Origin: Todiramphus chloris collaris
Taxonomy: Eukaryota > Chordata > Aves > Coraciiformes > Alcedinidae
NCBI GenBank assembly: GCA_025345505.1
Contig: JANVCC010000073.1
Coordinates: forward strand, 1,609,075 to 1,673,074
Length of the DNA stretch: 64,000 bases
Direction: 5' to 3'
Shown: in pieces, positions 23,466-35,950 of the stretch
Layout of the letters: each line of letters begins with the position of its first letter
How positions within the stretch are numbered: the first letter of the stretch is position 1
Notes under the pieces: model-generated
Database searches by the model: none
Told to the model about the DNA's origin: nothing
What the model saw: only the letters and a program-made list of their open reading frames with translations
Translations under genes and position numbers: made by a program

Positions 23466-23566
23466 AAGTTTTGACACCGTGGTAACAGCTTTTGCCTCGG
23501 TGATAAACGGGCAGGAAAACACTGGGATACACGTAGGCTGTGTTCCTTTTGTGAAGGCTACCTCAG
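23466..23566 (+). other. Candidate exon (101 bp)
   Basis: Acceptor 'tgtgtctctgcttgcag' before 23466 and donor 'CCTCAG' followed by 'gtgagg' after 23566 are both good matches. The frame 'SFDTVVTAFASVINGQENTG' and on to 'CVPFVKATS' is open throughout, entering with one base and leaving with one. I do not recognise the sequence. It could be a chance pseudo-exon. Confidence 0.25.
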
Positions 23567-26045
23567 GTGAGGATCTGGCTCCGGTCCTTGTTCTACTTAT
23601 TTTCCCTTCTCCCTGCTACAGCTGACACTCTTCTGCCACACGGCTGTTAATGCTTCAGGAGGGGAAGGGTGGTGATGGAAAAGGCATCTCGAGGCACAGA
23701 GGATTTAATTCGGCTTTTGGATGTCAGAGCAGAGTTCACATCCATCTCCTCGCGGGGTGGGATGGCCACTCCATCACCACAGAGATGCTGAGAAAAGCGG
23801 TACCTAACGCTCTCCTTCGGGCTCAGCCACGGCTGCCACTGTTTGCCTTGGAATGAGGCACTACTCTTGCTGCTAGAAATCAATGTAGGGACGCGTGAGT
23901 GCTACCAAGATCCGGGTCAGAACATTGCCTTGTGCTCACGAAACACCCTGGGGGGAATTTGTCACTGGAGGAAGCAACCCCAAGAGCCAGATTTGTAACT
24001 TCAGAACGGAACAAAATCTTGCGCGTTCAAATAGAGACCCTGAAATTCAGGATCAGAGGCCACACAGAAATTTACTGTGAGCCCTGAAAAGAAATGTAAC
24101 ACGCAGAGCCTTAGTGAGGCTGCTCTGGAAGCATTTCAGAGGGGGGAAAAAGCCAACGGTAAGATACAGAGTAGACATCCGTCGGGGTTTTGCTGTTACT
24201 ACACGTAGCAGCTACAGTTCTGACACACAGCTCGGACTGGTGGCTGGCAGTCCAACACACACCATCAGCATGGAGAAGAAGGCTGACCAGAGGAAACTTG
24301 ACAGGACTTTGTTTTTTTTGCTGACTCTTTAAATACAACTTAATATTCAACCCTGAGCACCCTGCTACCACACCTTGCATCTGGCACAAACCATCCCGGT
24401 CGTTAAGCAGGGATGGATTCAGGATAAAGAGATTTTTGTTTATTTTTGTAAGCTGACTGAAACCAAGCATCCAGAAAAAAGAGATTCGAGACCAGCCTGG
24501 CTGTGTGAGGATGAGAGGAAAATTTGGGGCTATGACTGAATGAATGCAGTGGGATCCTGGATTCCAGGGCTCCGAGTTGGCCGAGCTCTGCTCGGCATAG
24601 GGTCTGAACAGAGAAGCAAAAGGACCAAACCTCCTTCTCCAAATGCCCCAGAGACAACCTGTAGCCTGAGCACAACTTCCACATGGACACAGGCCCCAGA
24701 TCTTCACCCTCTGGTCTCTGCAGAGCTGAACCGATGTCTTCAGGTGCTTTTAGTTCAGTGGGATTTACATTTGTGACACTGTTCATTGCTGTCCTGCCAG
24801 GAGTGGGATTTCTAGCGGTTAAAGTGTTCCTTGATCCTCAGGAAAGCAGCTGTCCAGAACAGCAGAAAAGAAAATGAAATGCAGTGTTGATGCTGCTGCT
24901 GATCTTTCCTGGAGAAATCGTGCCTGTTTATTCTGCGAGCGTGCCGGAGCATTTTGCACGACTGTCCCAGATCTGAGCCTGGGATTTCATTCTCTCCCAG
25001 GGTGCTCCCTCTTCTCCCACTTCCCCTCTCCCATTCTCATTTATCAGACCACGTCTTGGGTCATAAAACATGTTTTAGAGGATTCTCCTTTTTCTTTAGG
25101 GGAGAGGAAGACAGGACAATTATGACTGTCTATCCGAGATTAGAAGCTTTTCCTGTGTATCCCTGTTTTTAGCTCACAGGAGGCTGTTTTGTTTAGGCTT
25201 TGGTGGGGTTTTTTTTTTTTTGTTTTCCAGGATGTTCTGTCTGCCACCAGGGAATCTTGGAGACTGTGGATCACGCAGTTTGGGTGCTCTGCAAGTCGAG
25301 CTGGAGTCACTCGGTTCAAAGCAGGGGAGCTGCTTTATCCGTTGCCGAAAGGATGCGGCACGTATTTGTATTTATACCCGCCATCCCCACCCTGTTCCCA
25401 TCAGGAAACACAGACCGCAGGGCAGTTGACCAAACAGGCCCGGCCAAAAAACAACTGCAGGGATAAATAACCTCAAAAGATGGGCTTTCTTTTTTTTAAT
25501 GGGAATTTTGCACAGGACTGAGGTTCGTGGTCTGGCGTTACCTCTCCATTCCAAGTTCTGGTTGGCCTTTTTGAGACGGGGCAGGGCCACATTTGGAGCA
25601 GGATGGACAATAGCTTAAGGTGCTTGGGGGAGGGTGTTTGTGTCAGGCTGTAGGTAATTAGAGGAGTTTCCTGGGCAATTTTAACCGATGCTCGAAATCA
25701 CTCTGATGGACGACACTTTGAGGCTTTTTCATCCCAAACGATTATTAAATTGTTGACACAAAGTGAGCCAAGAATTTCAGATGACATTCCTGGAGCTGGG
25801 CATCCTATCAGCAGCTGGGAATTTGGCTTCTTCCAGTCAGCGTCAAAGCCTAATATTTATCTAAAGCTTTGCTTTATAGTGCTCCTTATTGTATTTAGAA
25901 TACTTTCTTTCAGTCTCAGGGAAGCTGCCAGCTCAACTTGGCCAAACATGACTCCTGCAACCTAAAATTACTGCCTCGTCTCATTCAGCCCATTTCTGGG
26001 GGGGACCAAATTAGGAACATATTGACTGATTTGCAGCACTGCGTT
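23567..26045. other. Mostly unexplained DNA
   Basis: Includes the low-confidence open segment at 25231. The 198-codon minus frame at 24111-24707 has no recognisable domain. Confidence 0.5.
25231..25470 (+). other. Open segment after a strong acceptor-like signal
   Basis: A T-rich tract ending 'tgttttccag' at 25230 is followed by 79 open codons ('DVLSATRESWRLWITQFG' at the start) ending in TAA at 25470. No good donor is seen. It could be a terminal exon or chance; the T tract is a simple homopolymer and the protein is unrecognised. Confidence 0.15.
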
Positions 26046-26101
26046 AACGGTTGGACTCGATGGTCTCGAAGGTCTCTTCCAGCCAGAAGAACTGTATGAT
26101 T
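26046..26101 (+). mobile_element. CR1 LINE, very short 3' tail
   Basis: 'ggttggactcgatggtctc', then 'aaggtctcttccagcc', then 'actgtatgattta': a sense CR1 terminus with little else preserved. Confidence 0.75.
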
Positions 26102-29100
26102 TATACATTGCAGAGTAGCCAGCTATCAGCTGAGGTTGAGAAGCTGCACTGTCCAGCAAGCACTAATACAACACCGAAGCCAAAACTAAAACACGGCTCT
26201 ATCAAGGGAACAGAAGTAGCTTCATTACACCCAGGGGAGCTGAAGCCTGAGGCTGAGGGCCACCCACCCACGGCTGAGAACTTGTCCTGTTAACCCCCCA
26301 CCCATGGGGAAATGGAAGGAGGTTCAGTGAGCAATACAAGTCCCGCAGCTCTGTGAAGGAGCTGGATTGTTACCGCTCCGCTCACACCACCCAAACAGCT
26401 TTCTTAGCGCATCTGAGTCATCGTTAATTCCAGGAACCGATCTACTAATTGATAAGCCAACATCAGGGATGGTGGTCATCTGGTGGCTGCTGGGGAACAG
26501 ACCAGAAGACATGAGCTGAGAGGACAATGCTGGAGGGACAGCAGAAAACAGATCTCGGTGCGTGGACAAACGGGTGGGTGAGACCTGAGGGATCTCTCAG
26601 AACAGCTCATTCCTGACAGCTGTCAATCAAACCACAGGCCCTTCCCTAGAACCAGCAACGGAGCTTGCTGATTACTTGGCTAATCGCTGCGTCACCAACA
26701 CCGCGTGTTTACCATGAGCACGGAATGTCACGAAAAGAAATTGTGGGGCAGGATGGGGAGGATGGAACACGGAAGTGGAAATGAATCCTGAGTTCTTTTT
26801 TGCTATAGAAGTAGAATAGAAACATAATACAGAAATATTATAAAACTACTCAATAAAGTACCACCCTACGGTCTCGGAAGATGTGCTGTGGTTTTGCAGG
26901 ACCAGTCCTGTGGCTGGAATGGTACTAACTGGTCTCTCTGTCCACCTTTAGTACCACAGACACTTCAGAGAGGGCAAACTTGGAAGTAGTCTCTCTTGCA
27001 ACTAGGAGACTGAGTACTGTGTACAACAGACTGAAATCTCATTGTAAGGAAGGACGGAAAGTCTGTGGCTGCTATCACAGGCTGAAGAATTAAGTGTTTA
27101 TTCCTTCTCCTTCTTCCACATCAGTGATAAAGTTCTAGCATGTTGCTGAAGGAAAAGGAACGCCATCCCCCAGATCTCCTGACTTGTCTTCTGGTTTTAC
27201 ACTCCGTAGTCCCACTCAGGCAGACCTACAGACACACACACACAACACACAAAGACTAGAATCTACCTTGAAAAAACCACCCCAAAGCCTGGCACCGGCA
27301 CCCAGCACATCCCCTGAATTCCAAGCCCTTTGACGTTCAGGGAACCGCGCTGTAGTTGCCAGAGTCACTAACCCCAGACCTTCAGCTCTCGCACACCACT
27401 GTGAGCTGCCTGGACAAACCCGGGATGCTCACGGTTTCATGACACAAAAGCACCCAACCCCATCCTTTCCCTCATGCTGGTGTGAAGCTTCACAGCAGCT
27501 TCAGCCACGCCGGGCATTTTTCTCAAGCCGCAGGCAGGGAGGGTGATGTGAAAGTTCCAGTTGCAGCCACTTGCCGTCGCCATGCAAAGGGAAGAATTAT
27601 CTTTATTCTGGCCTAATCCGTGGAATTCATTAGCACGAAATGCCAACCAAATCAAGAGCTTAGCAGTGCTCCACAGCCGTGTCCACCGTTGGCTCGGGAA
27701 GCAAACTGGCTCAGAGAGCAAAGCCTGGTAGAGGCAGAAGGCTCCACAGCTCCTCCTCAGCGGAGTTGTCCTTTTCCTTCAAAGTGATGCTCCGATACAG
27801 CGGCAAAGGCAGAGCGCTGGGTTTGATATTGATCCCAGTCATTACAGAAATGCCTTTCTTTCTGGGTCCCAACAAGAATAGCTGTGTATGTCATTTGGAG
27901 GATATCCTTTTTTATTTATTTCCCAGCTCCTCGTCCCCGCGCTCCGTTTTTATAGATCTATTGGCGTAGAAGTTGGATGTTTCAGCAAATGAGGTTAACC
28001 TCTGACCAGAAATTACTGCTCCCTCAGGAGGAAGTGGTAATAAAAAAGGAAACTGCCACAGCTCCAGCAGAGGACAGCAAAGGCAGACAGACCAAGGGTT
28101 CTACAAATTACAAAACCACCAGCCCCTGAAACCCAGGCCAGGACTAGCCATGCAAATAATAAAGTGTGACATAAACACACACAACGCCGGACTCGGTTTT
28201 GGCCAGAACAATCATCCCTAGGCCAAGAAAAATAAGCAGCTTTCCCATTTTCCCTGGAGTTTCCCATACAATGGCTCTCGAGGCCTCTGTCGCATCAGGG
28301 ACAACACGTGGCAGTGGACCACAGGCAGCCGAGAAGAGGAAGGATCAAATCATCTCTAGTGTTGCTTTTAGCTATCCTATCGTGCTAGAACAGAGGGCGA
28401 GGTAGCCCTGGGCAGCAGTGGAGTGGCCAGGAGCAAGCGTGGCAAACGTCTAGTCGAGTGCATCATCTGACGCCCACCAGGATTCCCATACCAAGGCCGT
28501 GGGCTCATCCCAGTCTGTGGCTGGGATTTGCCCGTGTGAATTTGCATCCTCATCTTGAGACTTTTGAAAAGGAGGAGGAAAGAGATAAACATCTTCCGGA
28601 TGGCGTTTATCAACAAACTCCCCTCCAAGGCACCTCGGGTTGTGCTTCTCAGCATGGAGGGGCCAAGTCAAGCCGCAGCCCCTCGGGGGAAAGTCGCACG
28701 GGTTGGTTTTGCAGAGAGAAGGGGGAGACAGAAGGAGATTCTGCAGGGCTGTGGTCTGTGGTCTATGGTCTTCCTCTGGGGTGGCGTGTACAGGTGACTT
28801 CTTAAATCGTTCCGGTAAGAACCCAGCACAAAGGGTGAGGATGGGTGGGAACAAAACCTGAGCTAAGCACAGAAACAAGCAGACACTTGGGAAATTTGCC
28901 TCAGAAATGCTCCTTTATGTTTCCCAGGTAGCTTGAAGAGTGTTTTCTGCTTTGCTTTTCATTTTTCTTGGCCGATGGAAAACTTTCTACTGTTCTCCTG
29001 GACTCTATTTTGGGTCTATGGGGGACAAGACCTTCCCCACCTCACCGGACTCCCACCTCTGCAGACTTGATCTGCTCCATCACTCCTTGGGGCTGCTTGT

Positions 29101-29115
29101 TCCACAGGCTTAGAG
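26102..29115. other. Non-coding DNA
   Basis: Only the CA run at 27230 stands out. Opposed open frames at 28377-28878 are shadows of one another. Confidence 0.5.
27230..27258. repeat. Short (CA)n microsatellite
   Basis: An imperfect CA run of about 28 bp ('acacacacacacaacacaca'), probably too short to be strongly polymorphic. Confidence 0.75.
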
Positions 29116-29192
29116 GCATCACAGAGTGGTGGGGGCTTGCAAGAGACCTCTGGAGACCTTCTAGTCCAACCCCCCCCTGCTAAAGCAAGTCA
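29116..29192 (-). mobile_element. CR1 LINE, short 3' tail
   Basis: 'catcacagagtggtgggg', then 'gagacctctggagacc', then 'ctagtccaacccccccctgc'. Antisense CR1 tail of the same type as 35393, more diverged. The body is missing. Confidence 0.8.
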
Positions 29193-31087
29193 TTGCTTCT
29201 TTTATTAACATCAAGTTAGAGACTGCTCTCCACTGGGAAAGGTTAAAAAAAAATATAAGGTGATATGGAACAGCTTCAAAAAAGAGAGGGGTTAGGTCAC
29301 AGCAGGCAGAGACACCAGGGGTTATTAAGCACACAGACATCACCTCTCAGTCAGCAGGTGCCCAGACGGTTGCAGGCTGGGAAACTAATCCTGGAAAAGA
29401 CGATTTCCTCGCTGCCTTCAGGAGTGCCTCCAATCTGAGCCCCTCAGACAGGACGATGGAGCAGATGCATCTCTGGTACGGTACCCTATGGATGGTCTTA
29501 AATGTTTCTGTGCTAAATGGAGACTATCACAGGAAGCTGCTTCTCCATCACCTATTCCTTCATGCTGTTCCCACTTGACTCTTACTCCTTACCAGCATCC
29601 CTAGACACACACCACCTCTCTGCAAGCATCCCACAGGTCTGAAACCTGCCTCTCTTCCCCATCCTGTGCAAAAAGCAGAAGGAACATCAGAGGCCAGAGA
29701 AAAGATTTGCAGCCTTTCTGCTCCCGGCAGCCCCAGCAGCAGCCCCAAGCTACGGTGTGCAGCGGGTCGGCTGCCAGAGAGGTGTGGGGAGCTGGCTGAC
29801 CCCTGCTCTTGGCTCTCCTCCTGATTTCCAGCTGCTAAATGGCATTAAAAGGAGCTAGGGCTGTAACTGCAGAACACGACTGCTCCATGTAAGCAACTGC
29901 TGGGGTTGCCAGAGGGATGTGGCTCATGGAGAGGAGGAAGCCAAGATCTGCACCCAGGGGAAGGGAAGCGTTCGGTGGACACTCACTATTGAATAAGATC
30001 CACGCTTTCTGCTGAATGAGATCCATGCTTTCTGCTGAATGAGATCCATGCTTTTTTCTTTTCCAGACCGTTTTCCCTATCTTGCTTTTTGTTTGGAGGG
30101 GGCGGAGGAGTGAACATTGCTATGAGATGGGAGTGGTAAATAATTCCTCATCACCACAACACTGCAAGCCATTGCAAAATCCCTACTGCTGTCCAGGCCA
30201 ACACTTGTAATAAGCTACTGCCATACGGGACGGCAAAAAGCAAGTATTAGCAGCTGACCCTGGGGCATTTTCCTTGTCATGCAGGGGCATCGCTTCCTTG
30301 GCTTAAGGAAGAGGGCAGAGAGGAGTCAAATCACACAGCACTGAGTTAATATCAGAGCTGTAAGAATGTCATGACATTCCTTGTCAGAGGGACATCTCAA
30401 CTTCAGCTCAGGTTTCCCAGGCTAGGAGAAGGGATCTGAAGGATGCTATTATTCAGCCATCAAGCTGTAGCATTATTTTGATGTTCATGGGACTAAAAGG
30501 AAAAAAAAAAAAATCCCTCTAGAAGAAAGCTATCTGCTTTAACTCAGGCTAATGATGTCAGTCTGCAATCTGTGACCGTACTCCAACAATCTACAGCAGA
30601 CAACTCCTTTGTTACTCAATTACACGGCACAGACAGACAGAAAGCGTACGGCAGCAGAGTACAGAGCTGCTGCTTTTGCCAGCAAACACTAACAGAAGAT
30701 GCAGCTTACGTATTTTTAAACAACTGCCATCAACCCCTGTTAGATTTCCACAGAACCTCAGTTGTTTCATGCCTATTGAATTTTAATGCAGCGCATAAAA
30801 TCGGCAGGAAGCACCTTGTGAAGCGCTCTTTGCTACGTCTCCGTATCCGTTTCCATCTGCCAGGCTCTGCTGCCTTCATGCATTTTGAATAGCCCCTTAC
30901 TCCTGAAACAGTCCCACTCGAAAGTGATGGGTTTCCTGAGACCACTGCCATGTCTGCCCCCCGTCGTTCCCTGGAGCAGGGTGTTGCAGTACACGGCAAA
31001 CACGGACCAACGCGGTGGCTTTCATTGCTTTTGATGGGCAATGGTGGCACTGTGTGGGGACGCAGTGTTTGGGACAGTACCTAGCCA
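29193..31087. other. Non-coding DNA
   Basis: Contains the 23-bp tandem repeat and nothing else recognisable. Confidence 0.5.
29991..30057. repeat. 23-bp tandem repeat, about 3 copies
   Basis: Units start at 29991, 30014 and 30037. Units 1 and 2 differ at two positions ('gaataagatccacgc' versus 'gaatgagatccatgc') and unit 3 runs into a T-rich stretch. A young local tandem duplication in otherwise unique DNA. Confidence 0.92.
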
Positions 31088-31483
31088 TGGAACCATAGAA
31101 TCCTTCTGGTTGGAAAAGACCTTCAAGATCATCAAGTCAAACCAGTCCCCAGCACTGCCAGAGCACCACTGACCCCTGTCCCTCAGCATCACAGCTTGGA
31201 AACCCCTCCAGGGATCATGGGGACTCCACCCCTGCCCTGGGCAGCCTAGGCCTGGACAACCCCTTTGTTCTAATGTCCAACCTAAACCTCCCCTGGTGGA
31301 ACTTGAGGCCATTTCCTCTTGTCCTGTCACTTGTTCCTTGGGAAAAGAGACCGAACCCCATCTGGCTCCAACCTCCTTTCAGGGAGATGCCCTTTTCTCC
31401 AGGTTAAACATCTCCAGTTCCCTCCGCCACTCCTCATAAGATTTGTTCTCTAGACCAGCTTCATTACTCCTCTTTGGAAGCCA
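31088..31483 (-). mobile_element. CR1 LINE, 3' portion (396 bp)
   Basis: A well-preserved antisense CR1. In order: 'accatagaatccttctggttgg', split as 'accatagaatcc' and 'ttctggttgg'; then 'cttggaaacccctccagg', 'gccctgggcagcc', 'ccaacctaaacctcccc', 'ggctccaacctcctttcagg' and 'cctcataagatttg'. The 3' end is intact and the 5' side is truncated near 31483. Same broad group as 8976 and 22243. Confidence 0.94.
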
Positions 31484-31935
31484 GACTCAAAAAAGATCTG
31501 GGAGGACATGGAAGGGCTTCCTCATGCAAAGGCAGATGAAGGAGGACAAAATGCTGTGCCTAAAGGAGGTGAGCGAGAGCTGAGGGGAAGATCTGAAAAC
31601 ACGATGAGGTCATGGGGAGCTGCAGGAGGAATGAGAGGTAGAAAGTCTTCTTGCCTTTGGTTATCTTTCTAGAGAGGCTCTGCTCTTGGTGGTCACGCCT
31701 GTTGTCCCCAGCAAGCAGCAGGTGGAAATGGGAACCCTGGCTACGAATCCTGAAGGAAAGGCTGAAAGGACAACTGCTTTTCTTAGTGCTCCGGGATAAT
31801 GCTGGGAAGGAAGAGGCAGCTCTTGGCCTTGCAACACCCTCATCAACCCATTGGAGCTGGCAGGACACCTCGATGGCTCCTTTCCCACGGCCGCCTCTTC
31901 CTTCAGAAGGAGCTGCTCGTTTAATCCTTCTGCAG

Positions 31936-32071
31936 GTTAAAGGTGTCACCAGCAAAATCCCCATTTCACCTGCTCAGTGTCAGTTTATGGACTGCAAGTC
32001 AGTGAAGTTTGGTCCTTTAAAAGTCATTTATGATCCCGTCGGAATGTTATACGAGTGCACGGCGGCATGGA
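31936..32071 (+). other. Candidate exon (136 bp)
   Basis: Acceptor 'taatccttctgcag' at 31935 and donor 'CATGGA' followed by 'gtaaggg' after 32071. The phase-0 frame is open for 45 codons and has ordinary protein-like composition ('VKGVTSKIPISPAQCQFMD' at the start, 'VIYDPVGMLYECTAAW' at the end). It sits inside a 207-codon plus-strand open frame (31651-32274), the longest here free of CR1 and gap sequence. Unrecognised, so coding status is open. Confidence 0.28.
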
Positions 32072-33384
32072 GTAAGGGTGACACACTGTGTGGACAGAGA
32101 GAAGTGCAATCCCTCCCCTCCTTCCCACTGCTTTTTGGGACATTTGGTCCTTTTTTGTGGAAATCTGAGTCTGGTCTGGGGCAAACCCCCTGGAGTGGGT
32201 TTCAGGTCCCAGTGGAGCTCTGCTTTGGTCCCTCCCTGCGAGATGGCCCAAGCCTCCCAGATGAGTTCCTCTGAGCAGCGTTGCTGCCGCCTTCACACCA
32301 AGCCCTCCCATCTTGGGCCAGAGTCAGCAGCAAGGGGCAATAAATCTGAGGATGTCCCTGGATTCTGGAGAAGAGTGAGTTTTCTGTGACCTGCTAAGCA
32401 TTGCCACAAACCCACGGATAAAAAGAGAAACCCAACTTCAGAGCAAACGAGCCGTTAGCTGCAGATGGCAGCTTCTCCAGCAGCCAGCGTTGGACTCTGC
32501 TCTGCGTGGAGAAGCGGAGCAAGTCTGGCTCGAGGAGCTCGAAGCTGAGAGGAAAAAGATGAGGCAGCAGTTTCACATTTTGGCTGCACTTTTAAATCAG
32601 ATTGTGAGTTTAACCATCAGCTGCAGAAAGTGCCCCCTCGCACACAACGAGAAGGTTGCGGAGATCGGAGATCTCCATCCTAGTTGCCAAACCCAACAGC
32701 CAAGAGACTAAGACTTGTGCAAGGCACTAAGAGAGAGAAGCAGAGATGAGGAATGCATAAGTCAGTCTTCAGAGCCCACCTTGCTGATTTTTAAATCCTT
32801 GCTTCTCCTCCTGAAAGTTCTTGCTACTCCAGCTTCTGTCACAGCGCAAAATCCCTGCAGTATTTTTTATTCTTCTTGATGCCCGGAAGACAAAGAACCT
32901 CTGTCCAAAAGAGCCCTGTGTCACTGCTGGGGATATGCAGGCTTTTAAAAACCAACTGCTTTGTTCTGTAAATGTTAGTAAACAGGCTGTGAGCTGTCAG
33001 GTTCCAGAAAACACAAACTTTGGGCTCTTTTAAAAAAAGGAGGAGCAGTATTTTCTTTTATTTTATTAATTTTTTTCCACTTGTGAACTTCACTGAACAT
33101 TATGGGCAGAAACAAGCAGACCTCGCCTGCCACGGGATACAGGTTCTACTGCACTGTGGTTTCAGTTCTGCTCGCTGGGACCAGCCCATCTCAGCTCCAC
33201 ACCACGGGAGGCTGTGGTGATGTCCTTCTCCCATTTAACCCCGAAGAACATTCTTTCCTCGCAACTGAATGCAGGAGCTCACTCCTGGGTCGGGATAACG
33301 ATGCTACTCGATAGCTGGTGTTACTGCAGAGGCTGGAGCACAACTTTTATGCCAACCCCTAACATTCTATGATACGCTCAGCCC

Positions 33385-33503
33385 AGCTTTACAGCTGAGG
33401 AATGGAAGTCAGGAGACTTTTCCAGGAGCTTTGGTGGAGGAACAGCTCAAATCACGCTCTTGAACTGGAGGCCAGCGCCCTGACAACAACATCGTGCCAC
33501 CCA
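33385..33503 (-). mobile_element. MIR/L2-type ancient SINE, antisense
   Basis: 'ctttacagctgaggaatgg' fits the reversed MIR core 'ttttacagatgaggaaac'. It is followed by an 'aacagctcaaatcacgctc' and 'gccagcgccctgac' stretch ending 'catcgtgccaccc', the usual reversed 5' end of such SINEs. Heavily diverged. Confidence 0.48.
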
Positions 33504-33847
33504 TCTGAGGTCTGACACCCCACCGAGTTTAAGAGACTGCTAATGGAGAAACTTGGAGAGGGAAGAGCACCAAACAAGGAGAACATTTCTGACTTCATTT
33601 ACGGGCAAAACAACAGAATGAGGTCACTGAAAATGGCAAGGTCTTGCTAGGTTTTTTTTCCACCCCCCCCAGGAAACAGCATCCAAGAAGAGTATGTTAT
33701 CTCTGAAACTCATGGCACGGGCTGTGCTCGAGCACGAGGGTCTGAGTGGGGCTTCCTGGCCAGGGTGGTGCCTCCTGGGAGACAAAGGGGAGCCTGTTGT
33801 CTCCATCTCCACAGAGCCCCTCAGACACGCTGGTCCTGGGTGCTATT

Positions 33848-33925
33848 CCTGGCTGTGTGCTGACTCACTCGGTGACCTTGCTGAGAAAGACTCTCAGATC
33901 CAAGTCTGCCTTCCTGTAAAAGCCA
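33848..33925 (+). mobile_element. Possible MIR-like SINE fragment
   Basis: 'ggctgtgtgctgactcactc', 'ggtgaccttgctgag' and 'ccttcctgtaaaag' follow the MIR order (tRNA-related part, 'gtgaccttgggcaag', 'cctcatctgtaaaa'). The match is loose. Confidence 0.35.
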
Positions 33926-34597
33926 CCATGGTCTCCTAAGATTGGATTCTATTTGAAGCATAGACCATGAACAAATACGAAATATTTCTTCTTCTTCTTT
34001 CCTGCAACACCCAGCCCCTGGGGTGAGCAGGTACTGGGCAGAGATGAAGCTGTCCTGCTACCCTCCTAGAAGTTGTCTCTGCACCTCCTGCCTTAATTTT
34101 ACAATTAACTGTCCCAACGAGTCTCATTCTTGCAGTGCCCCAGGGCTGCATCAAGTCCTTCTATCATAAGAAAGACCACCTGCAGCCTTGAGACAGGTGC
34201 TTATTTCCTTCAAGAGCTTTCTGTTCATATTCAGAGCCATTCCTAGTTGTCCTCTGACCTCTCCAACGTGACATCTCCTCCTTTCCAGGTACTAGTGGCC
34301 TTGGTGAGAGGACAGTGAAGCTGCCGGCACACTGCCTGGTGGGAGAGAGATGCTGGGGGAGCCAGGACTGGTTTGGGTTTTCTGCTTTGAGATCCCAGCC
34401 TGATGGCTGCTGCTGACCCCTGCAAGGACAACGCGTGAGGCTGAGAGGTTTTTTTATTCCACGTGAAACAGAGGAATTTGAAAAAAAAGCCAAACCCTGC
34501 ATCGTAAACAGATTCCCTTTGTCATTTTGCTAATACGGCTCTGTCCTGTTAAGGTGAAAGTTTATTCATCACTAGTTATGTTTCTCGATCGAGGTTC

Positions 34598-34672
34598 AGA
34601 GCCAAAACTCATTAACGGCCCTGGGACTCTTCCCATTCACTTCTATTCGCTTTCATTGGCTTTAGCTCAAGC
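34598..34672. repeat. Ancient amniote-type interspersed repeat relic
   Basis: 'gagccaaaactcatt', 'tgggactcttcccattcac' and 'tcattggctttagctc' form a decayed near-palindrome. It resembles a common amniote repeat in which two copies of a 'cccattgaagtcaatggg'-like core face each other. Family assignment is from memory of that pattern, not a search. Confidence 0.38.
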
Positions 34673-35392
34673 TTGTATTCAGTCCCTCTTGGCTGGGACA
34701 ATGCAGATCAGTGATGGCAGTTCCACTATCAGTGTCTCTGTGTCACCACGTCTCGCTCCTAAAACCTTCCGCACAATGACCATTTGTCTGCAGCAACTGC
34801 CTCTTTCCAGCTCTCAAAAATAAGCAAGTCCATGGAAGAAACATTTCTTTTGGCTCTGCGTTGGCCGAGAGCTCATTTGCAGACACATTAATTTTGGTAG
34901 ACAGTGTCTCTTTGATTCTCTCCATCATCTCAGCACACCAGCCTGCTATTTTTGCCTGGCGGGCTTGGCCGTGCGGAGCCTTGCAGCTCTCCCTGGTTTA
35001 CTTTGGAGCTGGGGGAACCAGCGATAATCTCAGCGCTCGGCCGACAGGGACGAGAAGCATTTACTTGTGAAATCTAACAGAAAGATGGCAGCACAATGAA
35101 AGGAGTGCCGAGCATATTCTTGTAGGGTATGCCAAAGGAAGGGGAAAAAAAAAAGACCGTCGTGATTAATGACATTCGCATCACTGCAAGGTTATCACAC
35201 GCTCTCCAGCCAACGGCTGGATTGTGTAGCTCGGCTGGACGGCCTTCCTGGCAAGAGGGATGTCTGGGGCTGGGCTGGCTTCTCCCCACTGGCCTGCCAA
35301 GTCAGTGCTGAAGGGAACATCTTACGCTGCTCCAGATGCTGCTCCATGGTTACTGCCATCACCAAGAGGTAGCAAATAGGGTGAAAAAATAG

Positions 35393-35950
35393 AATCACAG
35401 AATGGCAGGGGTGGGAAGGGACCTCTGGAGAGCATCGAGTCCAACCCCCCTGCCAGAGCAGGGTCACCCAGGGCAGCCCACACAGGAACAGATCCAAGTG
35501 GGGCTTGAAAGTGTCCAGAGCAGGAGACTCCACAGCCAATCTGGGCAGCCTCTGGGCTTTGGCACTCTCACAGGGAGGAATTTTCTCCTCATGTTGAGGT
35601 GGAACTTCCTGTGTTTCCCCTTGCTGCCATTACAGGCAGCAATCCCAGGGCACCCTGACAAGAGCCTGGCCCCTTCTCCTTGCCCCCCACCCTGCAGATG
35701 TTTGTAAACATTCCTAAGATCCCCTCTCAGGCTTCTCTTCTCCAGGCTAAACAGCCCCAGAGCTCTCAGCCTTTCCTCACAAGAGAGATGGTCCAGTCCC
35801 TTCAGCATCCTCGTAGCCTCCATTGGACTCTCTCCAGTATTGCCCCATCCCTCTTGAACTGGGGAGCCCAGAACTGGGCACAGTATTCCAGATGTGGGCT
35901 CACTAGTGCAGAGTAGAGGGGAAGAAGAACTTCCCTCAATCTGCTGCACC
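35393..35950 (-). mobile_element. CR1 LINE, largest copy, with ORF2 C-terminal remnant
   Basis: A 558-bp antisense CR1. The 3' end is 'gaatcacagaatggcagg', 'ggtgggaagggacctctgg' and 'gagcatcgagtccaac'. The minus frame keeps '[20 protein letters not shown]' and '[14 protein letters not shown]', characteristic of CR1 ORF2. It extends upstream into 'tcttgaactggggagcccag', the reverse transcriptase end. Stops and frameshifts make it inactive. The 3' sequence is nearly the same as the 48838 copy. Confidence 0.95.

Noticed and set aside
33346-33375. 'ccaacccctaacattctatg' resembling a CR1 tail
   Set aside because: Too short and without the preceding CR1 motif; could be chance.
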